A DNA stretch of 64,000 nt, taken from Oscillospiraceae bacterium. GTDB taxonomy: Bacteria > Bacillota > Clostridia > Oscillospirales > Oscillospiraceae. The notes under the pieces were generated by a model. The model made no database searches, was not told where the DNA came from, and was given only the letters and a program-made list of their open reading frames with translations. The DNA lies in contig JAETSB010000003.1 in NCBI GenBank assembly GCA_021769865.1, forward strand, positions 62,001 through 126,000. The letters run 5' to 3'. Position numbers and translations under genes: made by a program. Shown piece after piece: positions 1 to 11,169 of this stretch (position 1 is its first letter; each line of letters starts with the position of its first letter).

Positions 1-399
1 TTCCACCAGATCGAGGGCCTGGTGGTGGACAAGGGCATCACCATGGCGGACCTGAAGGGGACGCTGAACGCCGTCATCCGGGAGATCTACGGCCCGGAGA
101 CCGTCACCCGCTTCCGCCCCCACCACTTCCCCTTCACGGAGCCCAGCTGCGAGGTGGACATCCAGTGCTACAAATGCGCCGGCAAGGGCTGTCCCACCTG
201 CAAGGGCGAGGGCTGGATTGAGATTTTAGGCGCGGGCATGGTCCACCCCAAGGTGCTGCGGAACTGCGGCATCGACCCGGAGGAGTACTCCGGCTTCGCC
301 TTCGGCATGGGCCTGGAGCGCCTGGCCCTGGGCCGCTATAAGATCAGCGACATGCGCTTGATTTTTGAAAATGACATCCGCTTCCTGGAGCAGTTCTGA
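1..399 (+). CDS. pheS: phenylalanine--tRNA ligase alpha subunit, C-terminal part (5' end outside window)
   Basis: Open from base 1; [22 protein letters not shown]...[35 protein letters not shown] is the PheS C-terminal signature; followed by pheT. Confidence 0.97.
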   Translation, partial: FHQIEGLVVDKGITMADLKGTLNAVIREIYGPETVTRFRPHHFPFTEPSCEVDIQCYKCAGKGCPTCKGEGWIEILGAGMVHPKVLRNCGIDPEEYSGFAFGMGLERLALGRYKISDMRLIFENDIRFLEQF

Positions 400-446
400 C
401 CCTGTACACGCCCTGACGGGCGGAGGAGTCAACAGCCATGAAGATG

Positions 447-906
447 GCTGGTCCAATGCACCCCCCATTCTCTCTTTTGCGAAAAGAGAGAATGCGCCGT
501 GCACGGTGGAAGAGAGAAAACGGGGGCGCGGAAGCAGTGCGGACTTTTTGATACGCAAGTCTCCAGCCCGCGGCGTGGTGCGAGCGGGGGTTTTGGAGGT
601 TGATGCAAGGCCCGTCCGGCCCTCCTCGCTGCCGCTAACCTGGCGTTTACGTCAGTTTCTTCTGCCGCCTTCTCTTTCAGTGCCCGCCGCATCAGCGGCA
701 GCGGAAAGAGCCGCTGGTCCATTCGATAATATCCAAACCTCCCGCTCAAGCTACGCCGCGGGCTAAAGACATTCGTGAAATCGGAAGCACTGCTTCCGCG
801 CCCCCGTAGCGTCCCTTTCGTCTTTTTCTCTCTTCCACCGTGCACGGCGCATTCTCTCTTTTTCTCCGGCGAGAAAAAGAGAGAATGGGGGGTGCAATGC
901 ACCAGC
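447..906. repeat. Long imperfect inverted repeat between pheS and pheT with nested hairpins
   Basis: 447-540 (gctggtccaatgcaccccccattctctctttt...gggggcgcggaagcagtgc) is matched by the reverse complement of ~787-906; the inner part agcccgcggcgtggtgcgagcggg is matched by the reverse complement near 735-770. Confidence 0.85.
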
Positions 907-945
907 TAGCATCCTAGCTGAATCCTTCTTTAAGGAGTTAAGAAT

Positions 946-3645
<2,700 letters not shown>

Positions 3646-3759
3646 GAGTCCGGCGGGTCTCCCAGTAAAAATCTTTCGTAAAAATCCCGCTGAAACCCTT
3701 TACAGTCTGAGAAAAATCGAGTATACTAGGACGTAACCAGAAAGGAAGGTGGTGTACCT

Positions 3760-4005
3760 ATGGACGATTTCACCAGAAAGTTCAGTCTCGCGTTGGAAAA
3801 GGACGAGGAGATCCATCAGATTCTCTCTTCCGTCTACAAGTCCCTGGAGGAGAAGGGTTATAACCCCATCAATCAGATCGTGGGCTATATCCTGTCCGAG
3901 GACCCCACCTATATCACCAACCACAACAACGCCCGGACTCTGATCCGCAAGATCGACCGGGACGAGCTGCTGCAGGTGCTGGTGCGGAAGTATCTGGGTC
4001 AGTAA
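3760..4005 (+). CDS. ireB: IreB family regulatory phosphoprotein
   Basis: 81 aa [69 protein letters not shown]... matches the DUF965/IreB family. Confidence 0.9.
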   Translation: MDDFTRKFSLALEKDEEIHQILSSVYKSLEEKGYNPINQIVGYILSEDPTYITNHNNARTLIRKIDRDELLQVLVRKYLGQ

Positions 4006-4042
4006 CAAAAAGAGTTACAAATTGTCATCAATTTCGACGCGC

Positions 4043-4102
4043 ATCCCGTGGAAGACGGCCTGCCGCCCCCTCTGGCGGAGGCCGTACTCCACGGGATTTT
4101 TT
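4043..4102 (+). terminator. Rho-independent terminator after ireB
   Basis: atcccgtgga...tccacgggat followed by T tract. Confidence 0.8.
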
Positions 4103-4167
4103 CGGTTTTTGTCAGAAGTGCTATGATGTTCAGCTGCTTTTTCGTCAAAATGCTCAGCTCAGAATGT

Positions 4168-4197
4168 TGACAAAACGGGAAAAAGATGTTACAATTT
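4168..4197 (+). promoter_or_regulatory. sigma70-type promoter
   Basis: TTGACA-N17-TACAAT upstream of the 4227 ORF. Confidence 0.6.
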
Positions 4198-4226
4198 GGT
4201 TACAAAATTTCTGAGGGAGGTTTTTT

Positions 4227-4535
4227 ATGGCTGGAAGCAAGAACAGCAAAACCGAGGGCCTCGTGTATAAGGGCCATCCGCTCCGCCGGGCAGGGAATTT
4301 GATCTACTACGGCACGATGGCTGAAAAATATATCATCATGATGCAGGTGCTGGAGACGAAGAAGGAGCAGGACCTGGACCTGGCCTCCAAGGTCTCCATC
4401 CAGCTCCAGCTTACGGACCCGGATTTGAAATCCCGGGACCGCGTTGTCAAGAAGAGCGAGAAGGACAGCCTTTACGCGGCGATGGACATCGCCACCGTCT
4501 GGCTGAACCGGGCCCTGGCGGGCAAGGAGAAATAA
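4227..4535 (+). CDS. conserved hypothetical protein (102 aa)
   Basis: ORF with SD gagggagg; no recognised family. Confidence 0.75.
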   Translation: MAGSKNSKTEGLVYKGHPLRRAGNLIYYGTMAEKYIIMMQVLETKKEQDLDLASKVSIQLQLTDPDLKSRDRVVKKSEKDSLYAAMDIATVWLNRALAGKEK

Positions 4536-4592
4536 AGCCGGCCGTTTCCCCCAACCGTTTTACAGAAGATACGAGAAAGGAAGCTACCACTT

Positions 4593-5504
4593 ATGAATCG
4601 ACTTGCAGGAAACGCCGCCAAGGTTCTGGCGCTCACCCTGATGACCATGCTGTTCCTGACCGTTACGGCCTTCGCCGCCGACGGCGACCCCCTGGTGGTA
4701 GGCATCGGCAAGACCACCGGCTCCTCCCTCCGCCTCCGGTCGGACCCCTCTTTGGACGCCTCCGTCATCACCATGCTGGACAAGGACTGGATCATCGCCG
4801 TGCTGGGCGAGGAGGACGGCTGGTACCACGTGGCCCACAACGGCAAGATCGGCTACGTCTCCGCCGACTTCTTCACCAAGGACGAGGCCACCGAGTTCGA
4901 GTACTACGGCCGGATCAATGCCCGGGGCGTCAACGTCCGGGCCGAGGGAAACCTGGACGCCGAGATTGTCAACAACCTGGGCCTGAACAGCGGCGTCACC
5001 GTTATCGGGATTGAGAACGGATGGTATAAGATCACCGGACAATACGGCGACGGCTATGTCCGCAGCGACTACATAAGCCTGACCAACGAGACTCCCCTGA
5101 CCCCCGGCGCCAGCGTGGGCGACAGCAATATCGTGGACTTCGCCCGTCAGTACCTGGGTACCCGGTACGCTTACGGCGGCGCGGCCCCCGGCGGCTTCGA
5201 CTGCTCCGGCTTCACCATGTACGTGTACAAGCAGTTCGGCGTGTCCCTGCCCCACACGGCCACCGGCCAGTGGCAGAGTGGCTTGGGCACCCGGGTCTAC
5301 AGCCTGGGCGAGCTCCAGCCCGGCGACCTGGTGTTCTTCAACGACCCCAGCCGGAACGCCGGCAAGGCGTGCTCCCACGCGGGCATCTACGTGGGCGGCG
5401 GCCAGATGATTCACTCCTCCTCCTCCCGGAGCGGCGGTGTGATCTACTCCGACCTGACCGACGGCTACTACAATACATACTTTGTGGGCGGCATCCATAT
5501 CTGA
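4593..5504 (+). CDS. secreted SH3-domain / NlpC-P60 (C40) cell-wall hydrolase
   Basis: Signal peptide, two SH3-like domains, YAYGGAAPGGFDCSGFTMYVYKQFGVSLPHTA catalytic motif with DCSG and later H. Confidence 0.92.
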   Translation: MNRLAGNAAKVLALTLMTMLFLTVTAFAADGDPLVVGIGKTTGSSLRLRSDPSLDASVITMLDKDWIIAVLGEEDGWYHVAHNGKIGYVSADFFTKDEATEFEYYGRINARGVNVRAEGNLDAEIVNNLGLNSGVTVIGIENGWYKITGQYGDGYVRSDYISLTNETPLTPGASVGDSNIVDFARQYLGTRYAYGGAAPGGFDCSGFTMYVYKQFGVSLPHTATGQWQSGLGTRVYSLGELQPGDLVFFNDPSRNAGKACSHAGIYVGGGQMIHSSSSRSGGVIYSDLTDGYYNTYFVGGIHI

Positions 5505-5523
5505 TGTTCTTCTGAATATGAGC

Positions 5524-5556
5524 AAGAGGCACGGCAAATGCCGTGCCTCTTTTTGT
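5524..5556 (+). terminator. Rho-independent terminator
   Basis: aagaggcacggc-aaat-gccgtgcctcttttt. Confidence 0.9.
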
Positions 5557-5562
5557 GTCTTC

Positions 5563-5648
5563 GTTGCCGTCGCTTTAGCCAGGTTTACCACCAGGCTGTC
5601 AGAGCGTGTTAAAGTTCCTTTGGTTACTTTCCTTTCAAGGAAAGTAAC
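5563..5648. repeat. dispersed intergenic repeat, copy 1 (ends in hairpin)
   Basis: gttgccgtcgctttagccaggttt...agagcgtgttaaag...gttactttcctttcaaggaaagtaac; related to 27841-27929. Confidence 0.75.
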
Positions 5649-5656
5649 GCCGTGCC

Positions 5657-5770
5657 TCAGCGGACAGCCACGGCCTTGCTCAGGTCGATGGGAGCCTCGA
5701 AGAGGCCGTATTCCTCGTTCCAGTTCTCGCCGCAGCAACCTAGAGGGTATCTTGAAATTCGAACAATTCA
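5657..5770 (-). pseudogene. orphan C-terminal coding fragment ...CGENWNEEYGLFEAPIDLSKAVAVR*
   Basis: In-frame tail of at least 25 plausible codons ending in TGA at 5659-5657, with no upstream gene body. Confidence 0.4.
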
Positions 5771-5870
5771 AACGAGGATGGCCTCACCGGTCAGCACCAG
5801 GTCAGCGGCAGTGGAAAGAGCAGCTGGTCCATTCGACAATCACCAAAACCCCCGCCTGCAAGGGCGACCA

Positions 5871-6485
5871 TCACCCCTCCGCCTCCGGCGGATTCTCCAA
5901 ATCCAGCACATACCGCTCATAAGCGTTAATAATCGTCGTCTCCCCCCGCCGGAGCACCCGGGGGATCTGAAACCCATAATTCACATGGACGTGTCCATGA
6001 ATCAGATACCTCGGCTGATACTTGTCCACAAGCGCCAGCAGGCTCTCAAACCCCCGGTGGGCATAGTCCTCCCCGTCCCCATAGCCCAGCATGGGGGAGT
6101 GCGTCAGCACAATATCCACGCCTCCCGCCCGCCAGAGGCGGTACCGGAGCCGCCGAATTCGGCGGGCCATCTGGGCCTCCGTGTACTGGTGGGGCCCGCC
6201 GCTGTACTCAATGCTTCCCCCCAGGCCCAGGATGCGGAGCCCCTTTATCGTCACCAGCTGGTCCTCCACGCAGTCGCAGCCCTCCGGCGGATGCTGGTCA
6301 TAGGTTTTATCATGATTCCCATGAACATACAGCAGGGGCTTCCCCGTCATGGTCACCAGAAAGGTGAGATACTTGGAGCTCAAATCCCCACAGGAGAGGA
6401 TCATGTCGATCCCGTCCAGGCGGCCGGGCCTGTAATAGTCCCACAGGTATTCGCTCTCTTTATCGGACAGTAACAGCAGCTTCAC
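5871..6485 (-). CDS. metallophosphoesterase (calcineurin-like)
   Basis: GTG start; LSCGDLSSKY, YVHGNHDKTYD, LTHSPMLG, LIHGHVHVNYG motifs. Confidence 0.88.
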   Translation of the reverse strand: MKLLLLSDKESEYLWDYYRPGRLDGIDMILSCGDLSSKYLTFLVTMTGKPLLYVHGNHDKTYDQHPPEGCDCVEDQLVTIKGLRILGLGGSIEYSGGPHQYTEAQMARRIRRLRYRLWRAGGVDIVLTHSPMLGYGDGEDYAHRGFESLLALVDKYQPRYLIHGHVHVNYGFQIPRVLRRGETTIINAYERYVLDLENPPEAEG

Positions 6486-8413
6486 AGAATGGGGTCCTCC
6501 TTCTCCGGGGGGATGGCGTCCCGATAGACGCCCTGGAGCCGGGCGAGGGAACGGGCCATGGGCAGCAGGTCCTCATATTTGGGAATGCTTCCATGGACGC
6601 AGTCCAAAAGGGCGTCCATGTGCAGGATCTTTTCCGGCGTGGCCCCGGGGAAGGGCTGGATGGACCCGTCAATAATTCCCTTGCGGAGAATGGCCGCCAG
6701 CTGGCGGACGCCGGCGGGGAGCTCGTCGCTCAGCAGAATGTCCACCGCCCGGATGTTCATGCCCCACCAGTAGTTGACCGCCTGGCCCTCCGGCGCGGCC
6801 AGGGACTCCCAGCCGCCGCTCAGAATGCCGCGGACCAGATTCGTGTAGACGTTGCCCCAGTGCCAGTAGGGGGAGGCCAGGGAACGAAACTTCCCGTTTT
6901 CAATGCGGCACAGGCCCCAGGGCTCCCGGACGCGGTCCGGCGTGGGGATGTCCCGGTTGGAGATCAGAGACACGCCCTCCCAGGCCAGGGCGTCCATGGC
7001 GTTCTCCTCCACACAGGACCAGCGGAGGGTAATCTCCGCCCGGGGATTCGTCAGCTGGGCTCCCAGGGCGAAGGCGTTGATACTGGCGGGAACGCCGAAA
7101 ATGGGGTTGCTGGCCACGTAACCGATGCGGCCGCTGCGGCTCAGGGCCCCGGCGATGGCGCCGGCAATATATTTTGCCTCGTAAATGCGGCTGTAATACG
7201 TGCGGACCCCGGCGTAGGGCATGGAGACCGAGCAGTTCAGAATGCGGACCTCCGGGTGCTTCGCCGCCGTCTTCCGGCAGGCCCCGATCAGCGGCGGCGT
7301 GATGGCAAAGAGGAGCTGGGCCCCGTGCTCGATGGCCTCCTCCATAGCGGCCTCCGCCTCCTCCCCGGGCCGGACGCCGTAAAAGGTTTCGGTCTCCACC
7401 CGGTCCTCCAAGACCGTCTCCAGATACTCCCGGCCCAGGTCGTGGGCCCGAGCCCAGTCGCTCTGGTCCGGCAGCTGGTCGCTGATGAAGGCCACGTGCA
7501 AACGGCTGAGCTGCTTGGGCTTGAAGATGCGGCCCAGAAGGTTCTCCTCCTTGGCCTCCGGCGTGTCCGTGCGGACGGCGATGGGCTCCGACAGGGCCTT
7601 CACGTCTGCCCAGACGGCCTTGACGCTTTTCAAAAGCTCCGCCGAGGGCAGGGAGATCAGGTCGTCAAAGCTGTAGACCTTCAGCCACACCAGCATGGCG
7701 TCCGCCGTGGTGATGGGCAGCTCTCCGCCGCCCAGCTTCAAAAAGGGCTCCTGGAAGTAGGTGTAGCCCGCGGCGAAGCGGCGGCGCTCGTCCTCCGTCC
7801 AGACGTGGTCCGGCTCATAGCCCAGGGCCTTCTGGAGCTTGACGAAGCTCCCCGCCCGGGTGAAGCGGGTCCGGTACAGCCGCGTCTTGGGGAAGGACTG
7901 CATAAAGTCGTAGTAGGCCGCCACCGCCGGGTCCTCCGTCCAGACGGGGATCATACGGATGACGTAGGCGGGAATGGTGGGCGCGTCGTAGCTCCGCAGG
8001 ACGCTGACCCGCTTGTTCCCCTCCTGAACGTAAAAGCGGCCGAAATACTCGTAGCACCGGATGGGGTCCCGGATGCCCTCGTCCCCCAGGTGGGCCTCGC
8101 AGAGGCTGATCCACTTTCCGGCGAACTCCGTGTCCGGGTCCAGCAGGGGCAGGAAGTCCGCCGAGAAGGCGGAGCGGCGGCCCGCCGTCTTGGTGCCCAC
8201 GATCTGGTCGATGGGAATCTCCATGACCCCCAGCTCCGTCTGACCCGCCACCATGGAGTCGCTGATGATTTCGTCCAACACCTGGGGATAGGGGTAGCGG
8301 CCCCGGACCAGGGCCTCCTTATAGGATTTTCGGCCCTGCTTCAAGGCGCTGGCGTACTGTGAAATTGCCTCCTGACGGCTCATGCGGACATCCTCCCTTG
8401 CGCTTCGATCCAT
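6482..8413 (-). CDS. ParB-like domain / BMP (PnrA/Med) ligand-binding domain fusion protein, no signal peptide
   Basis: N-terminal IPIDQIVGTKTAGR...FYVQEGNKRVSVLRSYDAPTIPAYVIR (ParB/sulfiredoxin-like); C-terminal HVAFISDQLPDQSDWARAHDLGREYLE...YIAGAIAGALSRSGRIGYVASNPIFGVPASINAFALGAQLTNP (BMP family). Confidence 0.8.
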   Translation of the reverse strand: MDRSAREDVRMSRQEAISQYASALKQGRKSYKEALVRGRYPYPQVLDEIISDSMVAGQTELGVMEIPIDQIVGTKTAGRRSAFSADFLPLLDPDTEFAGKWISLCEAHLGDEGIRDPIRCYEYFGRFYVQEGNKRVSVLRSYDAPTIPAYVIRMIPVWTEDPAVAAYYDFMQSFPKTRLYRTRFTRAGSFVKLQKALGYEPDHVWTEDERRRFAAGYTYFQEPFLKLGGGELPITTADAMLVWLKVYSFDDLISLPSAELLKSVKAVWADVKALSEPIAVRTDTPEAKEENLLGRIFKPKQLSRLHVAFISDQLPDQSDWARAHDLGREYLETVLEDRVETETFYGVRPGEEAEAAMEEAIEHGAQLLFAITPPLIGACRKTAAKHPEVRILNCSVSMPYAGVRTYYSRIYEAKYIAGAIAGALSRSGRIGYVASNPIFGVPASINAFALGAQLTNPRAEITLRWSCVEENAMDALAWEGVSLISNRDIPTPDRVREPWGLCRIENGKFRSLASPYWHWGNVYTNLVRGILSGGWESLAAPEGQAVNYWWGMNIRAVDILLSDELPAGVRQLAAILRKGIIDGSIQPFPGATPEKILHMDALLDCVHGSIPKYEDLLPMARSLARLQGVYRDAIPPEKEDPIL

Positions 8414-8627
8414 GTGTTTTCAGGGAATCATTGTACCCTGACGGCCCGGAAAATACAATGGTATTTTTGCCGAAAGCCCGGCTCTCCCGCCGGGAAGGTC
8501 CGGGCCTTTTTCCAAAAAATGACGGACGGGTCCCAAAAAGCGGAATTTGAAATTGGCGGTACCAAATCCCGGAGGGCTGTGCTATAATGAGGGGGACATC
8601 CCAAACAGAAAGGAACGGTGCCCTTAT

Positions 8628-9048
8628 GAAAGATCAAACCTGCGGCTACTGCACCCGGAAGCAGGAGCTCCTGGACGGCTTCGGCATCTACGTCTGCGAC
8701 CTGCCCTCCAGCGTCCTGGTCCTCTTCAAGGAGCAGAGCCACCCCGGCCGCTGCATCGTGGCCTACAAGGAGCACGTCAGCGAAATGGTGGACCTCACCG
8801 ACGAGGAGCGCAATGCCTTCTTCGCCGACGTGAACCGGGTGGCCAAGGCTCTCCACGCCGCCTTCCACCCCGACAAGGTCAATTACGGGGCCTACGGCGA
8901 CACCAGCGGCCACCTGCACTTCCACCTGGTCCCCAAGTACAAGGACCAGGCAGAGTGGAACACCACCTTCGCCATGAACCCGGGAACGGTCTTCCTCACC
9001 CAGCCGGAGTATGACGAGATCATCGCGAAGCTCAAGGCGAACCTGTAA
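8628..9048 (+). CDS. HIT family protein
   Basis: HLHFHLVPKY histidine-triad motif; SD aaagg upstream of ATG 8628. Confidence 0.93.
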
Positions 9049-9058
9049 GCGGTACATA

Positions 9059-9097
9059 AAAAGCGCCGGACGCGCTGCGTCCGGCGCTTTGCCGTTT
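9059..9097. terminator. bidirectional terminator between HIT gene and ptsI
   Basis: aaaaagcgccggacgcgctgcgtccggcgcttt. Confidence 0.85.
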
Positions 9098-9102
9098 TTT
9101 GG

Positions 9103-10737
9103 TCAGTCCTGGGTCTCCTTGCTCAGGTCCAGACTGCGGATGATCTTCCGCAGGGGCAGGACCGAGGCGGGGGAGACGCTCAGCTCGTCCACGCCGTAGC
9201 GGAGGAAGGTCTCCGTCAGAGTCTGGTCCGCGCCCAGCTCGCCGCAGATGCCCACCCAGCAGCCGTGGCGGTGGCCCGCCTCGATGGTGTGGCGGATCAT
9301 GCGGAGAACCGCCGGGTGATGGGAGTCGTAGAAGTTATCCAGCTTGGGGTTCTGCCGGTCGATGGCCAGGGTGTACTGGGTCAGGTCGTTGGTGCCCAGG
9401 GAGAAGAACTCCACCTCCTCGGCCAGCTCGTCGGCCATCATGACGGCGGCGGGGGTCTCCACCATGATGCCGATCTCCACCTCGCCGAAGGCCACGCCCC
9501 GCTCGGTCAGCTCCGCCTTGCACTCCTCCAGGATCTCCTTGGCGTCCCGGACTTCCCGGACGGAGATGATCATGGGGAACATGATGGACACGGTGCCGAA
9601 GGCGCTGGCCCGGAGAATGGCCCGGAGCTGGGTCTTGAAGACCTCCTTCCGGGTCAGGCAGATCCGGATGGCCCGGTAGCCCAGGGCCGGATTCTCCTCC
9701 TTGTCCAGCTCGAAGTAGTCCGCCTGCTTGTCCGCGCCGATGTCCAGGGTGCGGATGATGACTTTCTTCCCGGCCATGGTCTCCACCACCCGCTTGTACA
9801 GCATGAACTGCTGGTCCTCACTGGGGTAGTCCTGGGAGTCGAGGTAGATGAACTCGCTGCGGAACAGGCCGATGCCCTGGGCGTCGTTCTGGAGAACCAA
9901 ACCCACGTCCCCGGCGTTGCCGATGTTGGCGTAGACCTTGATCTCCTTGCCGTCCAGGGTGACGTTGGGCTTTTTCTTCAAGCTCTGGAGGAGGGCCTCC
10001 TGCTTGAGGTCGTTGGACCGCTTCTCCTCCATGGCGGTGAGGAGCTCCTGGGCGGGCTCGATGTAGACGCAGTGGTTATAGCCGTCGATGACGGCCAGCT
10101 TGCCGTCCCAGTCATCCTGGAAGTCCACGCCCACCAGGGCGGGGATGTTCATGGTCCGGGCCAGGATGGCGGTGTGGCTGTTGGAAGAGCCGTGGCGGGT
10201 GATGAAGCCCAGGAGCTTCGTCTTGTCCAGCTGCACGGTCTCGCTGGGGGTCAGGTCGTCCGCCACCAGGATGGCGGGCTTGTCGTCCATCATCTCCGCG
10301 TCGCCCACGCCCAGCAGCACGTTGACCACCCGGCGGGAGATGTCCTTCACGTCGGCGGCCCGGGCCCGCATGTACTCATCCTCCATGGCGGCGAAGGCGG
10401 CGGCGAAGTTCTCCCCGGTGGTGGACACCGCGTATTCGGCGGTGGCGTTCTGGGTCTCAATGATGCCCTTCACGGCGTCCAGGTAGTCGTCGTCATCCAG
10501 CATCATCTGGTGAATCTCAAAGATGGCGGCGTTGTCCTCTCCCACCTCGTCCAGGGCCTTGTCATACAGGCCCCCCAGCTGCTCCTGGGCCTTGACCCGG
10601 GCGGCGTCGAAGCGGGCGTACTCCTCCTCAGGGGTCAGCGTGGAGGTGACGGCGGTCTGGGCCTCCGCCTTCTTGTAGATGCGCAGGGGTCCGATGGCAA
10701 TGCCGTTCAGAATGGATTTGCCGGTTGCAACTTGCAT
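9103..10737 (-). CDS. ptsI: phosphoenolpyruvate--protein phosphotransferase (PTS enzyme I)
   Basis: GFITRHGSSNSHTAILARTMNIPALVG (active-site His), SLGTNDLTQYTLAIDRQNPKL, GICGELG. Confidence 0.97.
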   Translation of the reverse strand: MQVATGKSILNGIAIGPLRIYKKAEAQTAVTSTLTPEEEYARFDAARVKAQEQLGGLYDKALDEVGEDNAAIFEIHQMMLDDDDYLDAVKGIIETQNATAEYAVSTTGENFAAAFAAMEDEYMRARAADVKDISRRVVNVLLGVGDAEMMDDKPAILVADDLTPSETVQLDKTKLLGFITRHGSSNSHTAILARTMNIPALVGVDFQDDWDGKLAVIDGYNHCVYIEPAQELLTAMEEKRSNDLKQEALLQSLKKKPNVTLDGKEIKVYANIGNAGDVGLVLQNDAQGIGLFRSEFIYLDSQDYPSEDQQFMLYKRVVETMAGKKVIIRTLDIGADKQADYFELDKEENPALGYRAIRICLTRKEVFKTQLRAILRASAFGTVSIMFPMIISVREVRDAKEILEECKAELTERGVAFGEVEIGIMVETPAAVMMADELAEEVEFFSLGTNDLTQYTLAIDRQNPKLDNFYDSHHPAVLRMIRHTIEAGHRHGCWVGICGELGADQTLTETFLRYGVDELSVSPASVLPLRKIIRSLDLSKETQD

Positions 10738-10758
10738 AACGGTTCCCTCCCCGCAGCC

Positions 10759-11016
10759 TTACATATTTTCCTTGCAGAACTGCTCCATGGCGGCGGCGCT
10801 GGCCTCCTCGTCTCCGCCCTCGATGGTAAAGGTGATGGTCTCGCCGGTCTTGACGCCCAGGCCCATGACGGCCATCAGCTTGGTGGCGGCGGCGGACTTT
10901 TCGCCCTTGGTGATGGTGACGGTGCTGTCCAGGGCCTTGGCGGCCTTTGCCAGCATACCGGCGGGACGGGCGTGGATGCCCACAGGATCGGTAATGGTAT
11001 ACGTAAACTGTTTCAT
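10759..11016 (-). CDS. ptsH: phosphocarrier protein HPr
   Basis: MKQFTYTITDPVGIHARPAGMLAKAAK... with GIHARPA motif. Confidence 0.95.
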   Translation of the reverse strand: MKQFTYTITDPVGIHARPAGMLAKAAKALDSTVTITKGEKSAAATKLMAVMGLGVKTGETITFTIEGGDEEASAAAMEQFCKENM

Positions 11017-11131
11017 GAGACTGCTTCCTTTCTGATCGTGGTGGCCGGAGCGCCCGGCGTCTTGTCTATAGAATACCACGTCCCCGGCCCATTTGCAAAT
11101 ATAATTTAATCGATTACCTAAATTTTGCGTA

Positions 11132-11163
11132 AAAAACCCCGCCCCTTTCCGGGACGGGGCCAA
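11132..11163 (-). terminator. terminator after amylosucrase gene
   Basis: minus strand ggccccgtcccggaaaggggcggggtttttt. Confidence 0.85.
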
Positions 11164-11169
11164 ACATCT

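Noticed and set aside
6593-8362. 589-aa plus-strand ORF opposite the ParB/BMP fusion gene
   Set aside because: Antisense shadow of high-GC coding sequence with no recognisable domain
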